Positions 8,821 through 17,612 of a stretch of DNA of 64,000 bases are shown one piece after another; position 1 is the first letter of the stretch, and each line of letters starts with the position of its first letter. This DNA comes from Sphaerisporangium rufum (lineage in GTDB: Bacteria > Actinomycetota > Actinomycetes > Streptosporangiales > Streptosporangiaceae), in the NCBI RefSeq assembly GCF_016863395.1, contig NZ_BOOU01000013.1, positions 219,890 to 283,889 of the forward strand, in the 5' to 3' direction. The translations under genes and the position numbers were made by a program. The notes under the pieces are model-generated. The model did not search any database. It saw nothing but the letters and a program-made list of their open reading frames with translations, and was not told the DNA's origin.

Positions 8821-11364
8821 TCAGGAGCGCTTCCAGAACGGGCCGCGGCGCGGCGCGGGGGCGGAGCCGCCCCCGGCGTGGCCGGGCCCCCTGGTGCGGC
8901 CGGTGCCGGCGGTCAGCTCGGTGAGGACCGTCACCGCGCGCCGCCACAGCGCCTCGACGTCGGCGCCCGGGCTCTCGGCCGCCGCCAGCTCGCCGGCCAG
9001 CGCGGCGAGCCGCTCCTCGCCGCCGCCCAGGTAGGCCGCGAGCGCCGACAGCCGGCTGCCCAGGTCGGCCAGGTGGCGCCGCCGCTCGCCGTCCGGGCGG
9101 GACGCCAGGTCGCGCAGCCGCGCCAGCTCCTCGGCGAGCTGGGTGGCGACCGCCTCCAGCGGCCGGCGGATCGGCGCGGGCGGTGCCATGGGCGCCAGCG
9201 GCGCGGCGAAGCCGCGGTCGGCCGCCTTGCGCGCGAACCTGGGACCGCCGCCGGCGGCCGGCCCGGCCGGCACGATGGCCGGCCCGCCGGGCGCCGGGGC
9301 CGGACCGCCGGGCGGTGGCCCGGCCGGGCCACCGAGGGGCAGCTCCGCCTCGACGGCCCACCAGTCCGGCGCGGCCGGCGCGGCGGCCGCCGCCGTGGTG
9401 AAGGCCATCGGCGCCGCCGCGGCCATCGGCACCGGCGGCCCGGCCAGGTCCCAGCCGCTCGGCGCCTCCACCGGCTGGACCACCCGGTGGCCCGGCCCGC
9501 CCTCGGCGACCACCCGGGAGTCGGCCGCGACGAAGGCGGTGAACCGGCACAGCACGCCGTGGCGCAGCGAGGTGCCGACGATCTCCCGCTCCAGGTGGTG
9601 GTCCCCGGTCGCGTACCGGTCCTCCAGGGCGCGCAGCCGGGCACGCGCCCAGACCGCCCGCGGCGCGTCGCCCTCGCCCGGGACACCGGCGAGCCGCCGC
9701 TCCCAGGGGCCGCCGTCCGCGCCGGTGCCCCGCACGACGACCGCGCCCCGGGCCGGGCCGCGGAACCGGCCGGAGACGGTGAGCGGCACCCCCGGGTACA
9801 GCGAGCCGAGGTGGGTGACGGTGCCCGGCAGCACCTCCAGCCCGTCCGGGACCAGCGACAGGCCGGTGACCAGCGGCGAGCCGATCCGCCGGTGGATGTG
9901 CTCCATGGCCTCGTCCAGCCGCTCCTCCGACTCCACCAGCTCGCACCGGCCGGCGCCCAGCCCGGCCAGCCTGCCGAGGAACCCGGCGTTGACCGCCCGG
10001 TCGATGCCCACCGTGTGCACGCGCACCGCGGCCAGCCGCGCGCCGAGGCGTTCCAGGATCTGGTCCTCGTTGCCCACCTGGCCGTCGGTGACCAGGACGA
10101 GCACCCGCTCGCGGCCGTCGTCGGCCAGCAGGTCGAGGGCCTGCTCCAGCGGCTGCAGGATCTCGGTGCCGCCGCGCGCCTCCAGCCGGGCCAGGTGCTC
10201 CACCGCCCGGAAGCGGTTGCGGTCGGTCGCCTGGACCAGCCCGGCCGCCAGCTCCGCGGGCCGTTCCACCACCGAGTCGAACGACAGCACGGCGAACCGG
10301 TCGTCGCCGGTCAGCGTGTCCACCACCCGGGCGGCGGCCCGCCGGGCGGCGACCATCTTCCAGCCCGCCATGCTGCCGGACCGGTCCAGCAGCAGGGCGA
10401 CGTCCCGGGGACGCGGCGCGGCCGCCGGGGCCTCGGGCACCACGGTGAGGACGAAGGTGCCCTCGCCGTCCGGCCGCCCGCCCTCCGGGCCGGACGCCGC
10501 ACCCGCGGCATGCCCGGCGTCGCCGGAGACGTCCGGGACGCCGGAGACGTCCGGCGCGTCGGGGACCAGGGCGAGCGCGGAGGAGGCGTCGAGGGCCAGC
10601 CGGAGCACGAAGTCGCGGTCCAGCCGCTCGTCCGGGCGCAACCGCACCACCCCGTCCCCCTGCTCGACCGCGTGCAGGCTGGAACGCATCTCGCGCAGCC
10701 CGAGGCCGGCCGGGTCGACGTGGACCTCCAGCGAGAGCCGCACCGGGCTGGGGAACCCGGGCAGCAGCACCGGCGGGGAGAGGCGGGAGGCGTCCGGCAC
10801 CGCGTCGGTGTCCGGCACGGTGCCGTCCCCGGCGGGCGGGCCGGGCAGCGGAGCGCCCGGGACGTAGCGGGGCGCCACGACCAGCGGGAAGCGGAAGGTG
10901 GCCGCGCCGTCCTCGTAGGGCAGCGGCTGGCTGAGGGAGAGCCGTACGGTCACCCGCTCGCCGGGCAGGATGTTGCCAACGCGCATGGTGAACACGTCCG
11001 GCCGCTCCTCCTCGGCGATGGCGGCGCGGCGGCCCTGGGCGATCGCCTGGTCGTAGTCACGCCGGGCCGCGGCCCGCTCCTTGAGCACGCCGTCGATCAC
11101 CCGCTCGTCCGCCTCCATCCGGAAGGCGGTCACCGCGGCCCGGTCGGGCAGCGGGAAGATGTAGGTGGCCTCCAGCGGTACGTCGTGCGGGTTACGGAAC
11201 CCCTGGACGACCTGCACGCCACCGGTCAGGCCGGTGACGCGGGCGGTCACCTCGACCCGCTCCAGCGGCAGGTTGCCCTGCTCGGTGCGCAGCGCGCCGA
11301 GACCCGCGTCGTCGGGCAGCGGCCGGTACTCGCCGGGCCGGAGCGGAGTGATCTGGACGGTCAT
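8821..11364 (-). CDS. VIT and VWA domain-containing protein
   Basis: 847-residue protein with the architecture of inter-alpha-trypsin-inhibitor heavy chains. An N-terminal VIT domain (about 20-150; contains FIFPLP-like YIFPLP) is followed by a von Willebrand A domain with the metal-binding MIDAS motif DRSGS and a later VTDG. After that come a proline/alanine-rich linker and a helical C-terminus. No signal peptide is evident, so it is probably cytoplasmic. It overlaps the upstream MerR gene by 4 bp (ATGA), forming a two-gene operon. The function of these bacterial pairs is not established; VWA domains usually mediate metal-dependent protein contacts. Confidence 0.85.
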   Translation of the reverse strand: MTVQITPLRPGEYRPLPDDAGLGALRTEQGNLPLERVEVTARVTGLTGGVQVVQGFRNPHDVPLEATYIFPLPDRAAVTAFRMEADERVIDGVLKERAAARRDYDQAIAQGRRAAIAEEERPDVFTMRVGNILPGERVTVRLSLSQPLPYEDGAATFRFPLVVAPRYVPGAPLPGPPAGDGTVPDTDAVPDASRLSPPVLLPGFPSPVRLSLEVHVDPAGLGLREMRSSLHAVEQGDGVVRLRPDERLDRDFVLRLALDASSALALVPDAPDVSGVPDVSGDAGHAAGAASGPEGGRPDGEGTFVLTVVPEAPAAAPRPRDVALLLDRSGSMAGWKMVAARRAAARVVDTLTGDDRFAVLSFDSVVERPAELAAGLVQATDRNRFRAVEHLARLEARGGTEILQPLEQALDLLADDGRERVLVLVTDGQVGNEDQILERLGARLAAVRVHTVGIDRAVNAGFLGRLAGLGAGRCELVESEERLDEAMEHIHRRIGSPLVTGLSLVPDGLEVLPGTVTHLGSLYPGVPLTVSGRFRGPARGAVVVRGTGADGGPWERRLAGVPGEGDAPRAVWARARLRALEDRYATGDHHLEREIVGTSLRHGVLCRFTAFVAADSRVVAEGGPGHRVVQPVEAPSGWDLAGPPVPMAAAAPMAFTTAAAAAPAAPDWWAVEAELPLGGPAGPPPGGPAPAPGGPAIVPAGPAAGGGPRFARKAADRGFAAPLAPMAPPAPIRRPLEAVATQLAEELARLRDLASRPDGERRRHLADLGSRLSALAAYLGGGEERLAALAGELAAAESPGADVEALWRRAVTVLTELTAGTGRTRGPGHAGGGSAPAPRRGPFWKRS

Positions 11365-12386
11365 GACGTCTCCTTGGGCGTGGCGGTCCCGGTTTCGGGC
11401 CGGGGAGCGGTGCCGGCGGGCGGCGGGCCGCCCGCGCCGGTCGTCTCGGTCGTCTCGGTCAGGTCGGTCAGGTCGGGCGGGCCGGCCGCGAGGCCGAGGT
11501 CGCGCAGCGCGGCCAGCAGCGGGCCGGCCGCCCGGCGCAGCGCGGCGACGTCGCCGGCCCCGGGCGGGCGGCCGCCGATGAGCAGGGTCACCTCCGGGGC
11601 GAGCGGCACGCCGTGCAGCAGCCCGGCGACCTCCAGGGGGGCCGCGGGCGGGGGCGGCCCGCCCGGCGGGGGAGCGGCGGGCCGGCGGCCGTACCAGGCG
11701 GGGGCGAGCGGGGCGAGCCGGTCGGGCGGAGTGGCGGGGGCGAGCCGGTCGGGCGGAGCGGCGGGGACGCCGGGCCGCGCGATCGGCACCGGCTCCGGTG
11801 CGGGCACCGGGGGCGGCCCGTACCGGCCTGGCGGTTCCGGCGGCCCGGCGAGCGGGGGAGTCGCCGGGGCATGGGGTGCCGGCGGGACCGGCAGGGCCGA
11901 CGGGCCGGCCGGCGGTGGGAAGGCGGGCGGCGGTGGCGAGGCGGGCGCCGCCACCGGGCCGGCCGGCCGGTCGGCCCAGAACCGGGGACGGGCGGGCGCC
12001 GGTCCGGCGGCCGCCTCGCCGTCGAGGGTGGTGGCCGCGGGCGTGGCGGCGGTGGGGGCGGCGGGGGGCGCGGCGGCGGGCAGGCGTGCCACCGCGGCCA
12101 GGCCCGAGTCGGTGGCCCCGGCCAGCTCGGCCTGGATCTCGGCGATCGAACGCCCTTCGGCCTGCCGCCGCTTGATCGCCACCAGCTGGAGCAGGTGGCG
12201 CCGGCCGTACAGCGCGACCCGGCCGCGCCGGGTCAGCGGCGGGTCGAGCAGCCCGATCGTGGTGTACCAGCGGATGAGCCGCTCGTTGGGCACCTCGCGC
12301 ACCCGGCCGCTGGCCGGCGGCGCGTCGCGGCGCAGCGTGGCCGCCGCGTGCTCCGCCAGCTCGGCGATGGTCCAGATGTCGCTCAT
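11361..12386 (-). CDS. MerR-family transcriptional regulator
   Basis: 341-residue regulator with an N-terminal winged-helix MerR domain (about 1-90): the wing-1 sequence RLIRWYTTIGLL and helix YGRRHLLQLVAIKRRQAEG are clear. The rest is an unusually long Pro/Ala/Gly-rich region with a near-identical duplicated stretch (PPDRLAP twice), ending in a short ordered segment. I chose ATG 12386 rather than the upstream start at 12407 because a promoter with its -10 hexamer 6 nt before this ATG implies a leaderless mRNA. It is translationally coupled to the VIT/VWA gene and is divergent from dps. It probably autoregulates through the repeats in its promoter. Confidence 0.85.
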   Translation of the reverse strand: MSDIWTIAELAEHAAATLRRDAPPASGRVREVPNERLIRWYTTIGLLDPPLTRRGRVALYGRRHLLQLVAIKRRQAEGRSIAEIQAELAGATDSGLAAVARLPAAAPPAAPTAATPAATTLDGEAAAGPAPARPRFWADRPAGPVAAPASPPPPAFPPPAGPSALPVPPAPHAPATPPLAGPPEPPGRYGPPPVPAPEPVPIARPGVPAAPPDRLAPATPPDRLAPLAPAWYGRRPAAPPPGGPPPPAAPLEVAGLLHGVPLAPEVTLLIGGRPPGAGDVAALRRAAGPLLAALRDLGLAAGPPDLTDLTETTETTGAGGPPPAGTAPRPETGTATPKETS

Positions 12387-12392
12387 GTGGTC

Positions 12393-12422
12393 ATACTGAC
12401 ACTGCAATTATGACACTGTCAA
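12393..12422 (-). promoter_or_regulatory. Promoter and operator-like repeats of the MerR operon
   Basis: On the minus strand, TTGACA (12417-12422) and CAGTAT (12393-12398) are spaced 18 bp apart, with the -10 ending 6 nt before the MerR start codon. The octamer TGACACTG occurs at 12397-12404 and 12411-12418 on the plus strand. The second copy forms the palindrome TGACA-C-TGTCA (12411-12421) over the -35. This arrangement suits an autoregulatory MerR operator. Confidence 0.6.
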
Positions 12423-12423
12423 C

Positions 12424-12448
12424 GTTTAGTCCGAATCGTAGCGGTTAC
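12424..12448 (+). promoter_or_regulatory. Candidate stress-sigma promoter of dps
   Basis: GTTT (12424-12427), 15 bp, then GGTTAC (12443-12448) resembles the GTTT-N14-16-GGGTAT promoters used by SigB-type stress sigma factors of actinomycetes, with mismatches in the second box. It lies about 50 bp upstream of dps. Confidence 0.3.
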
Positions 12449-12496
12449 GCCGTGATAAGACGGATTTGCCGCGCTCGATCGGAGGGGAGACGACTC

Positions 12497-12964
12497 ATGT
12501 CGCAGATCACCAGCCCGCTGCCCGCGGACAAGCAGAAGACCACCGGGGAGGCCCTGCAGGGTACGGTGATCGACCTGCTGGACCTGTCGCTGACGGGCAA
12601 GCAGGCGCACTGGAACCTGATCGGCCGCAACTTCCGGGCCCTGCACCTGCAGCTGGACGAGATCGTTGCGACCGCGCGGACCTACGCCGACTCCGCGGCC
12701 GAGCGGGCGGTGGCCATCGGGGTGAACCCGGACGGCCGGGCGGCCACCATCGCCAGGGACAGCCGGATCGGCGGGCTCGACGCCGGCTACATCGAGGACG
12801 GCAAGGTCGTGTCGGCCTTCACCGACATCCTCGGCGGGATCATCGGCCGGATGCGCGAGCGCGTCCAGGTCACCGAGGAGGCCGACCCGATCAGCCAGGA
12901 CCTGCTGATCGAGATCACCCAGGAGCTGGAGAAGCACCACTGGATGGTCCAGGCGCAGCGCTGA
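12497..12964 (+). CDS. dps: Dps-family DNA-binding ferritin
   Basis: 155-residue miniferritin that oxidises and stores iron with hydrogen peroxide and protects DNA in stress. The four-helix-bundle signature is present: KQAHWNLIGRNF followed by LHLQLDEI supplies the His and the Asp/Glu ligands of the inter-subunit ferroxidase site. The start at ATG 12497 has GGAGG 11 nt upstream; the frame opens earlier, at 12410, without a ribosome site. The N-terminus is short, with little Lys/Arg, so DNA binding may be weak. It is divergent from the MerR operon and shares a 110-bp regulatory region with it. Confidence 0.93.
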   Translation: MSQITSPLPADKQKTTGEALQGTVIDLLDLSLTGKQAHWNLIGRNFRALHLQLDEIVATARTYADSAAERAVAIGVNPDGRAATIARDSRIGGLDAGYIEDGKVVSAFTDILGGIIGRMRERVQVTEEADPISQDLLIEITQELEKHHWMVQAQR

Positions 12965-13034
12965 CCGGCCCGGCCGCCGGGCGCGGGTGAACAGGCCACC
13001 GGACCGTGGCGTCGCCGGGCGGCGCGGGCCCGGG

Positions 13035-16000
13035 TCACAGCAGTTCCCGGGCCAGCCCGGCGACCGGTGGGGCGGTGGCCAGCAGGGCGCGCAGCGGGTC
13101 CCAGCGCCCGGCCCCCGCCCGCGGGCCGCGCAGCAGCCCGGCCTCGACCAGCGCCAGGGTCCACTCCTCGGTGCCCGGCCGGGCGGCCGCCCGTTCCAGC
13201 AGGCCGAGCACGGTACGCCCGGCGACCGGCCTGGCACCGGGCGGCCCGCCCCCCGCTTCGGCCGGCTCGCTCGTCCCGGCCGGCGGGGTCGTCCCGGGCC
13301 GGCCGCCCGATCGGAACAGGGTGGCGGCCGAGGGATCGGTTCCGGCCGGGGCGCCCGGCTGCGGGGCGTCGCGGGCGAGCAGGGACAGCAGGTGCGGCCA
13401 CCGGATGGTCAGCACGGCCAGCTTGGCCACCTCCCGGTCCTCGGCGCGCGGGGCCCCCGCCAGCGCCCGCCGGTAGGTGACGAACGAGTAGAACCGGAAG
13501 ACGTTCACGTATCGCTTGAGCTCCCGCGGGTTGCACATCGCGAGCGCGGGCAGCATCCGCTCGATGGCGGCGTAGGCGTTCCGGTCGCTGTAGAGATCGT
13601 CGTACACCCGGTCCGCGGCCAGCCGCACCGCCGCCGACAATCCGCCGATCGCGCCGTCCCCGTCCTCGGTGTCCGCGCCGGTGGCATCCCCGGCGGGCCG
13701 CTCCGCGCCTGTCCCGGAACGGGCGCCGTATCCGGTGGGCGAGGGCGACCCGGGCCGCTCCGCGGCTGTCCCAGAACCCTTCCCGCCGTCGCCGTCGCCG
13801 TCCCGGCGCGCCTTCCGGCCCGCGGCGGCGGCGCCGGCACCGGCCCGGTCCACCGGGCGTGCGGAGCCCGTCGAGCGGGCCGGGTCCGCCGGGGCGGCCG
13901 GCCGCGCCGGGCGTTCGGAGCCGGCCGACTCCTGCACCAGCCTGGCCACCGCGTCCAGCGTCTCGGTGGTCGGCGCCAGCGCCCGGATCGCCGCCTCCAT
14001 CCGGTCCACCAGTTCCGGATCGGGCCGGGCCGGTCCCGTCGCGGGCCGGGCGTCCGCGCCGCCCTCGCCGGGAGGACCGGGCGGGCCGCCGGCCGGCGGG
14101 GGCGCCTCGGCCGGAGCGCCCACCTCCAGCAGCCCGCGCAGGTAGTCGGGCACCTCGCCGTCCGGCAGCGGCACGCTGAGCGGCAGCTGGACGATCTTCT
14201 CCAGGAACCGCCAGCCGAGGCCGGACCGCTCCTCGGCGTCCGGCGGCAGGGTGCGGGCCAGGTCCCGGTAGGCCGCCTCCACGTGCGCCGCGACGATCTC
14301 CGGCTCCATGGCCAGCACGAACACGCAGTTCGGGAACTCGCCGGCCAGGAAGAGGTTGACCGCCTCGATCACCTGCGCCACGGTGCCGGGCGTGCAGCGG
14401 TCCAGGTCGTCCACGAACACCACCAGCGGGCGCCGCTCGGTGGCCACCATGCCGAGCACCCGCCGCATGTCGGCCTGCACCAGGTGCAGGAACCCGGCCT
14501 TCGACCGGTAGCCGGGATCGGGCGGCAGCCCTTTCACCAGGTCCGGCGCCGCGCCGAGCAGGTCGGGCTGGCGGACCAGCCGCTGGAAGGCGCCGTCGGC
14601 GGACTCGCCGAGGAAGCGGCCCAGCCGCACCACCGCGGCGCCCAGCACGATCAGCGAGCCGCCCGAGCCGGCCGCCGCCGCCACCGCGGTGAGCGCCGGC
14701 CGCAGCGCGGGCATCAGCGCGGAGGCGGCCAGCGAGGCCAGGGTGAGCAGGACGACCGCGCCGAGCGCGAAGGCCACCGGCAGCAGGCGGGTGGCGGCCA
14801 GATGGTAGGCCCGCCGGCGCACCGCCTCCCGGTCGATCCGCGCCAGGTTGAGGGTCAGCCAGAAGCGTTCCCGCTCGCCCCGGGGCAGCCGCCCGGTCAC
14901 CTGGCTGATGATCTCGTGGGCGAGCCCGGCCCACACCTGCTCCCCGCTCTGGTACATCCACGGGTTGAACCAGACGGTGGGCCGCCAGTCGGCGTGCCGC
15001 AGCGGCAGCTCGCCGGGCACCGCGTACTCCGTGCCGCCGTCCCGCGGGGCCCGGGTGCGGGCGAGCACCTCGGCGTTGGTCACCTGGCCCGATCCGCCGC
15101 GCAGCCGGTCCAGGTGGATCTCGGCCGGCCGGTCCTCGGCGGCACCGGGATCCAGCAGATCCTGGACCATCCGCATCAGCGACGTCTTGCCCGCCCCCCA
15201 CGGGCCCTTGACGCCGATGGTCAGCGGCGGCCGGGTGCCCGGGTGGCGGACGAACGCCGCGATGGCCTCGGCGTGCACCCGGTGGCCGAGCCGGTCGTGG
15301 ATGGTCCACCGGTCCCCGGTTAGGCGGGCGTGCGGTCGCACCGCGCGGTGCTCGGCCCGGTGGCGGCGCAGCACCGCGGACACGTGCGCCAGCTCCTCGG
15401 CGGGCAGGCGCGCGGCGGCCGCCCGGCGCACGGCCGGGTCGGCGAACGGGGTGTCCCGCCCGAGCAGGCCCCAGCCGGCCAGCTCGCGCAGCGCCTCCTC
15501 GGGCGGGGTGCCCTCGGTGAGCAGCCGGGCCAGGCCCGGGGTCAGCGGCTCGTCCTCGCCCAGCAGGGCGGCCCGGCGCAGCAGTTGCCTGGCGTCCTCG
15601 CCCAGGTGCACGTCGTAGATCCGGCCGGCCAGCTCGGCGGCCGAGGCCGCCGGCACCGCGTCGCCGAGGACGGCCAGCCGGGCGAGGGCGGCGTCGAAGG
15701 CCGGGCCGAGGTCGGGGACCCGGGCCCGGGCGGCGGCCACCCCGATCAGCTCGCCCTCCCCGTAGGTGAGCAGGTACGGCCGGCGGTCGCCGCCGAGCTC
15801 GGCGTAGCGCTCCTCGGCGTAACGGTGCAGGTCGCCCACCGTGACGGTGCCGTCGCCGTCCAGGTCGGCGTCCCCGGAGATGATGCCGTCGGCGATGACG
15901 CCGGTCAGGGACGGCGTGCGGCCCGGGCGGGTGCCGGGCAGCGCGGCGCTGGTGGTGAGCGCCGCCGCCGCGGCCACCGGTTCGCCGCGCACGCGCAGCC

Positions 16001-16397
16001 GGCCCACGCTCTCCTGCGGCTGGTCGGGACTGGCGGTGACCAGCCAGCCGAAATCCACCACCAGCAGCAGCGCGGCCCCGTCGGACCGCTCGACCCGGCG
16101 GGCGAACTCCTCCATCAGCGCGCCGAACTCGCCGCGTCCCCAGCCCGACTCGGTCGACCAGCGGACCAGCAGCAGGTCGCCGGGCTCGACGGTGTCCAGG
16201 AAGGCGCCGACGCCGTGCCGGTCGGCGGCGCCGCACCCGGCGGTGCGCACCGCGTATCCTTCGGCGGTCAGCGCGTGCACCAGCCGCCGGTCGGCGCCGC
16301 CCGCCGGGCCGGCGCCGGTCTCGCGGTCCAGGAAGACCAGGGCCTTGCGGGCCCTGATCGTCGGTGCCGGCGGCGCGGAAACGATCAGCGAGGTCAT
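13035..16397 (-). CDS. KAP-family P-loop NTPase with N-terminal caspase-like domain
   Basis: 1120-residue multidomain protein. Residues 1-225 look like a caspase-like (C14) domain ending in its usual calcium-loop tail, DADLDGDGTVTV at 176-187. Where active members have SGHG and DCC, this protein has RWSTESG (79-85) and DFGW (115-118), so the catalytic His and Cys appear absent. Residues 230-350 are helical, without an assignment. The KAP NTPase follows: Walker A GPWGAGKTS (398-406), FNPWMY (478-482), two inserted membrane helices (about 539-560 and 568-591), and Walker B VVFVDDLDRC (659-668). The conserved NPRELKRYVN lies near the C-terminus. ATG 16397 has GGGGAG upstream. KAP NTPases occur in phage-exclusion and other conflict systems; that role is inferred here. 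Confidence 0.85.
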   Translation of the reverse strand: MTSLIVSAPPAPTIRARKALVFLDRETGAGPAGGADRRLVHALTAEGYAVRTAGCGAADRHGVGAFLDTVEPGDLLLVRWSTESGWGRGEFGALMEEFARRVERSDGAALLLVVDFGWLVTASPDQPQESVGRLRVRGEPVAAAAALTTSAALPGTRPGRTPSLTGVIADGIISGDADLDGDGTVTVGDLHRYAEERYAELGGDRRPYLLTYGEGELIGVAAARARVPDLGPAFDAALARLAVLGDAVPAASAAELAGRIYDVHLGEDARQLLRRAALLGEDEPLTPGLARLLTEGTPPEEALRELAGWGLLGRDTPFADPAVRRAAAARLPAEELAHVSAVLRRHRAEHRAVRPHARLTGDRWTIHDRLGHRVHAEAIAAFVRHPGTRPPLTIGVKGPWGAGKTSLMRMVQDLLDPGAAEDRPAEIHLDRLRGGSGQVTNAEVLARTRAPRDGGTEYAVPGELPLRHADWRPTVWFNPWMYQSGEQVWAGLAHEIISQVTGRLPRGERERFWLTLNLARIDREAVRRRAYHLAATRLLPVAFALGAVVLLTLASLAASALMPALRPALTAVAAAAGSGGSLIVLGAAVVRLGRFLGESADGAFQRLVRQPDLLGAAPDLVKGLPPDPGYRSKAGFLHLVQADMRRVLGMVATERRPLVVFVDDLDRCTPGTVAQVIEAVNLFLAGEFPNCVFVLAMEPEIVAAHVEAAYRDLARTLPPDAEERSGLGWRFLEKIVQLPLSVPLPDGEVPDYLRGLLEVGAPAEAPPPAGGPPGPPGEGGADARPATGPARPDPELVDRMEAAIRALAPTTETLDAVARLVQESAGSERPARPAAPADPARSTGSARPVDRAGAGAAAAGRKARRDGDGDGGKGSGTAAERPGSPSPTGYGARSGTGAERPAGDATGADTEDGDGAIGGLSAAVRLAADRVYDDLYSDRNAYAAIERMLPALAMCNPRELKRYVNVFRFYSFVTYRRALAGAPRAEDREVAKLAVLTIRWPHLLSLLARDAPQPGAPAGTDPSAATLFRSGGRPGTTPPAGTSEPAEAGGGPPGARPVAGRTVLGLLERAAARPGTEEWTLALVEAGLLRGPRAGAGRWDPLRALLATAPPVAGLARELL

Positions 16398-16565
16398 CGG
16401 CGGGCTCCCCTGGCCGCCGGCACGCCCGGCGCCCCCGAGACGCCGGGGCCGTGCAGCGGCGCTGGCACGCATCGTGACAGACCCGAGGCCGGTCCCGGCG
16501 GCGGCCCGGAATCCCCATCCCGCCCCTTTACCGGAAATTTCCCCCGTCCGCTGCCGGTGAGCCGA

Positions 16566-17516
16566 TCACAGGTCCCGGGACCAGGTCTCGTTGGTCACCG
16601 TGGTGCCGCCCCACGGGACGCCGGGCTCGCTCTCCTCCAGCCGGAAGCCCGCGCGCCGGTAGATGCGGCGCGCGGCGGCCAGGTCCGCCACCGTCAGCAG
16701 CACCATGCGCCGGTACCCGGCACGGCGGGCGAACTCCACGCACTCGTCGACCAGCCGGCCGCCGATGCCCATGCCGCGGGCGGACGGCTCCACCAGCAAC
16801 AGCCGCAGCTTGGCGGTCCGGTCGTCGTCCCCGCGCGCGCAGCAGACCGATCCGGCGGGCCGGCCGTCCACCTCGGCGATCCACAACGCCTCCCGGCGCG
16901 GGTCGTGGCCTTCGGCGAAGTCGGCGGCGATCCGCGCGACCAGCCCCTCGAAGGTGTGGTCCCAGCCGTACTCCTCGGCGTACAGCACCCCGTGCCGGTG
17001 CACGATCCAGCCCAGGTCGCCGGGTCGCGGCGGCCGGATCACGTACGGCGTGCCGGACGCCGGGCGCGGTGCGTCGCCGAGCACCTGGCGGATGGCCGCC
17101 ATGGCGGTGGCGAGCCGCCGGCGCTCGGCCGCGCCGAGCGGGTCCAGCAGCGCGCCGACCGCGCTCGCCGAGGCGGCGTTCAGCGTGTCCAGCTCGGCGC
17201 GGCCGGCCGGGGTGAGGCGCAGCACGTGCCGCCGCCCGTCGGCCGCCGAGCGCTCGCGGGCCAGCAGCCCGCCGGCCTCGAACCGGGCCAGCATCCGGCT
17301 GAGGTGGCCGGCGTCCAGGTCGAGCAGCCGGCGCAGCTCGCCGGTCTCCATCTCCGCGCGCGTCCCGAGCTCGTACAGCACGCGCGCCTCGGTGAGGGAG
17401 TACGCCGTGTCGTGCATGCGGGCGCCCAGCACCCCGATCACCCGCGTGTAGAAGCGGTTGAAGGCGCGGACCTCCGCGACCTGCCCGTCAACCGTTGCTT
17501 CGGTCAACTGATTCAT
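16566..17516 (-). CDS. MarR-GNAT fusion protein (regulator with acetyltransferase domain)
   Basis: 316-residue fusion. Residues 1-145 are a MarR winged helix (LTEARVLYELG, LDAGHLSRMLARFEAGGLL, DGRRHVLRLTPAG). Residues 155-316 are a GNAT acetyltransferase with the acetyl-CoA loop GMGIGGRLVDECVEFAR and the C-terminal ARRIYRRAGF helix. Such fusions are a known bacterial family, but their substrates are mostly unknown. The start ATG 17516 fits the MarR N-terminus. A TATGCT hexamer lies about 11 nt upstream. It is divergent from the lactonase gene at 17613, which shares the intergenic region and is a candidate target. Confidence 0.9.
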   Translation of the reverse strand: MNQLTEATVDGQVAEVRAFNRFYTRVIGVLGARMHDTAYSLTEARVLYELGTRAEMETGELRRLLDLDAGHLSRMLARFEAGGLLARERSAADGRRHVLRLTPAGRAELDTLNAASASAVGALLDPLGAAERRRLATAMAAIRQVLGDAPRPASGTPYVIRPPRPGDLGWIVHRHGVLYAEEYGWDHTFEGLVARIAADFAEGHDPRREALWIAEVDGRPAGSVCCARGDDDRTAKLRLLLVEPSARGMGIGGRLVDECVEFARRAGYRRMVLLTVADLAAARRIYRRAGFRLEESEPGVPWGGTTVTNETWSRDL

Positions 17517-17612
17517 TGCCGAAGTCAAGCATATTTGCCGGCGAAGATCCAGGGCACCGCCGGTCCCCGTATCGGTGAGGGCGGCCGGGCGGCGGTCGCT
17601 ATCCTCGATCAC

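Noticed and set aside
12787..16518. 1243-codon minus-strand frame overlapping the KAP gene
   Set aside because: It is in another frame of the same strand, low in complexity and without motifs, while the KAP frame has Walker A, Walker B and family motifs.
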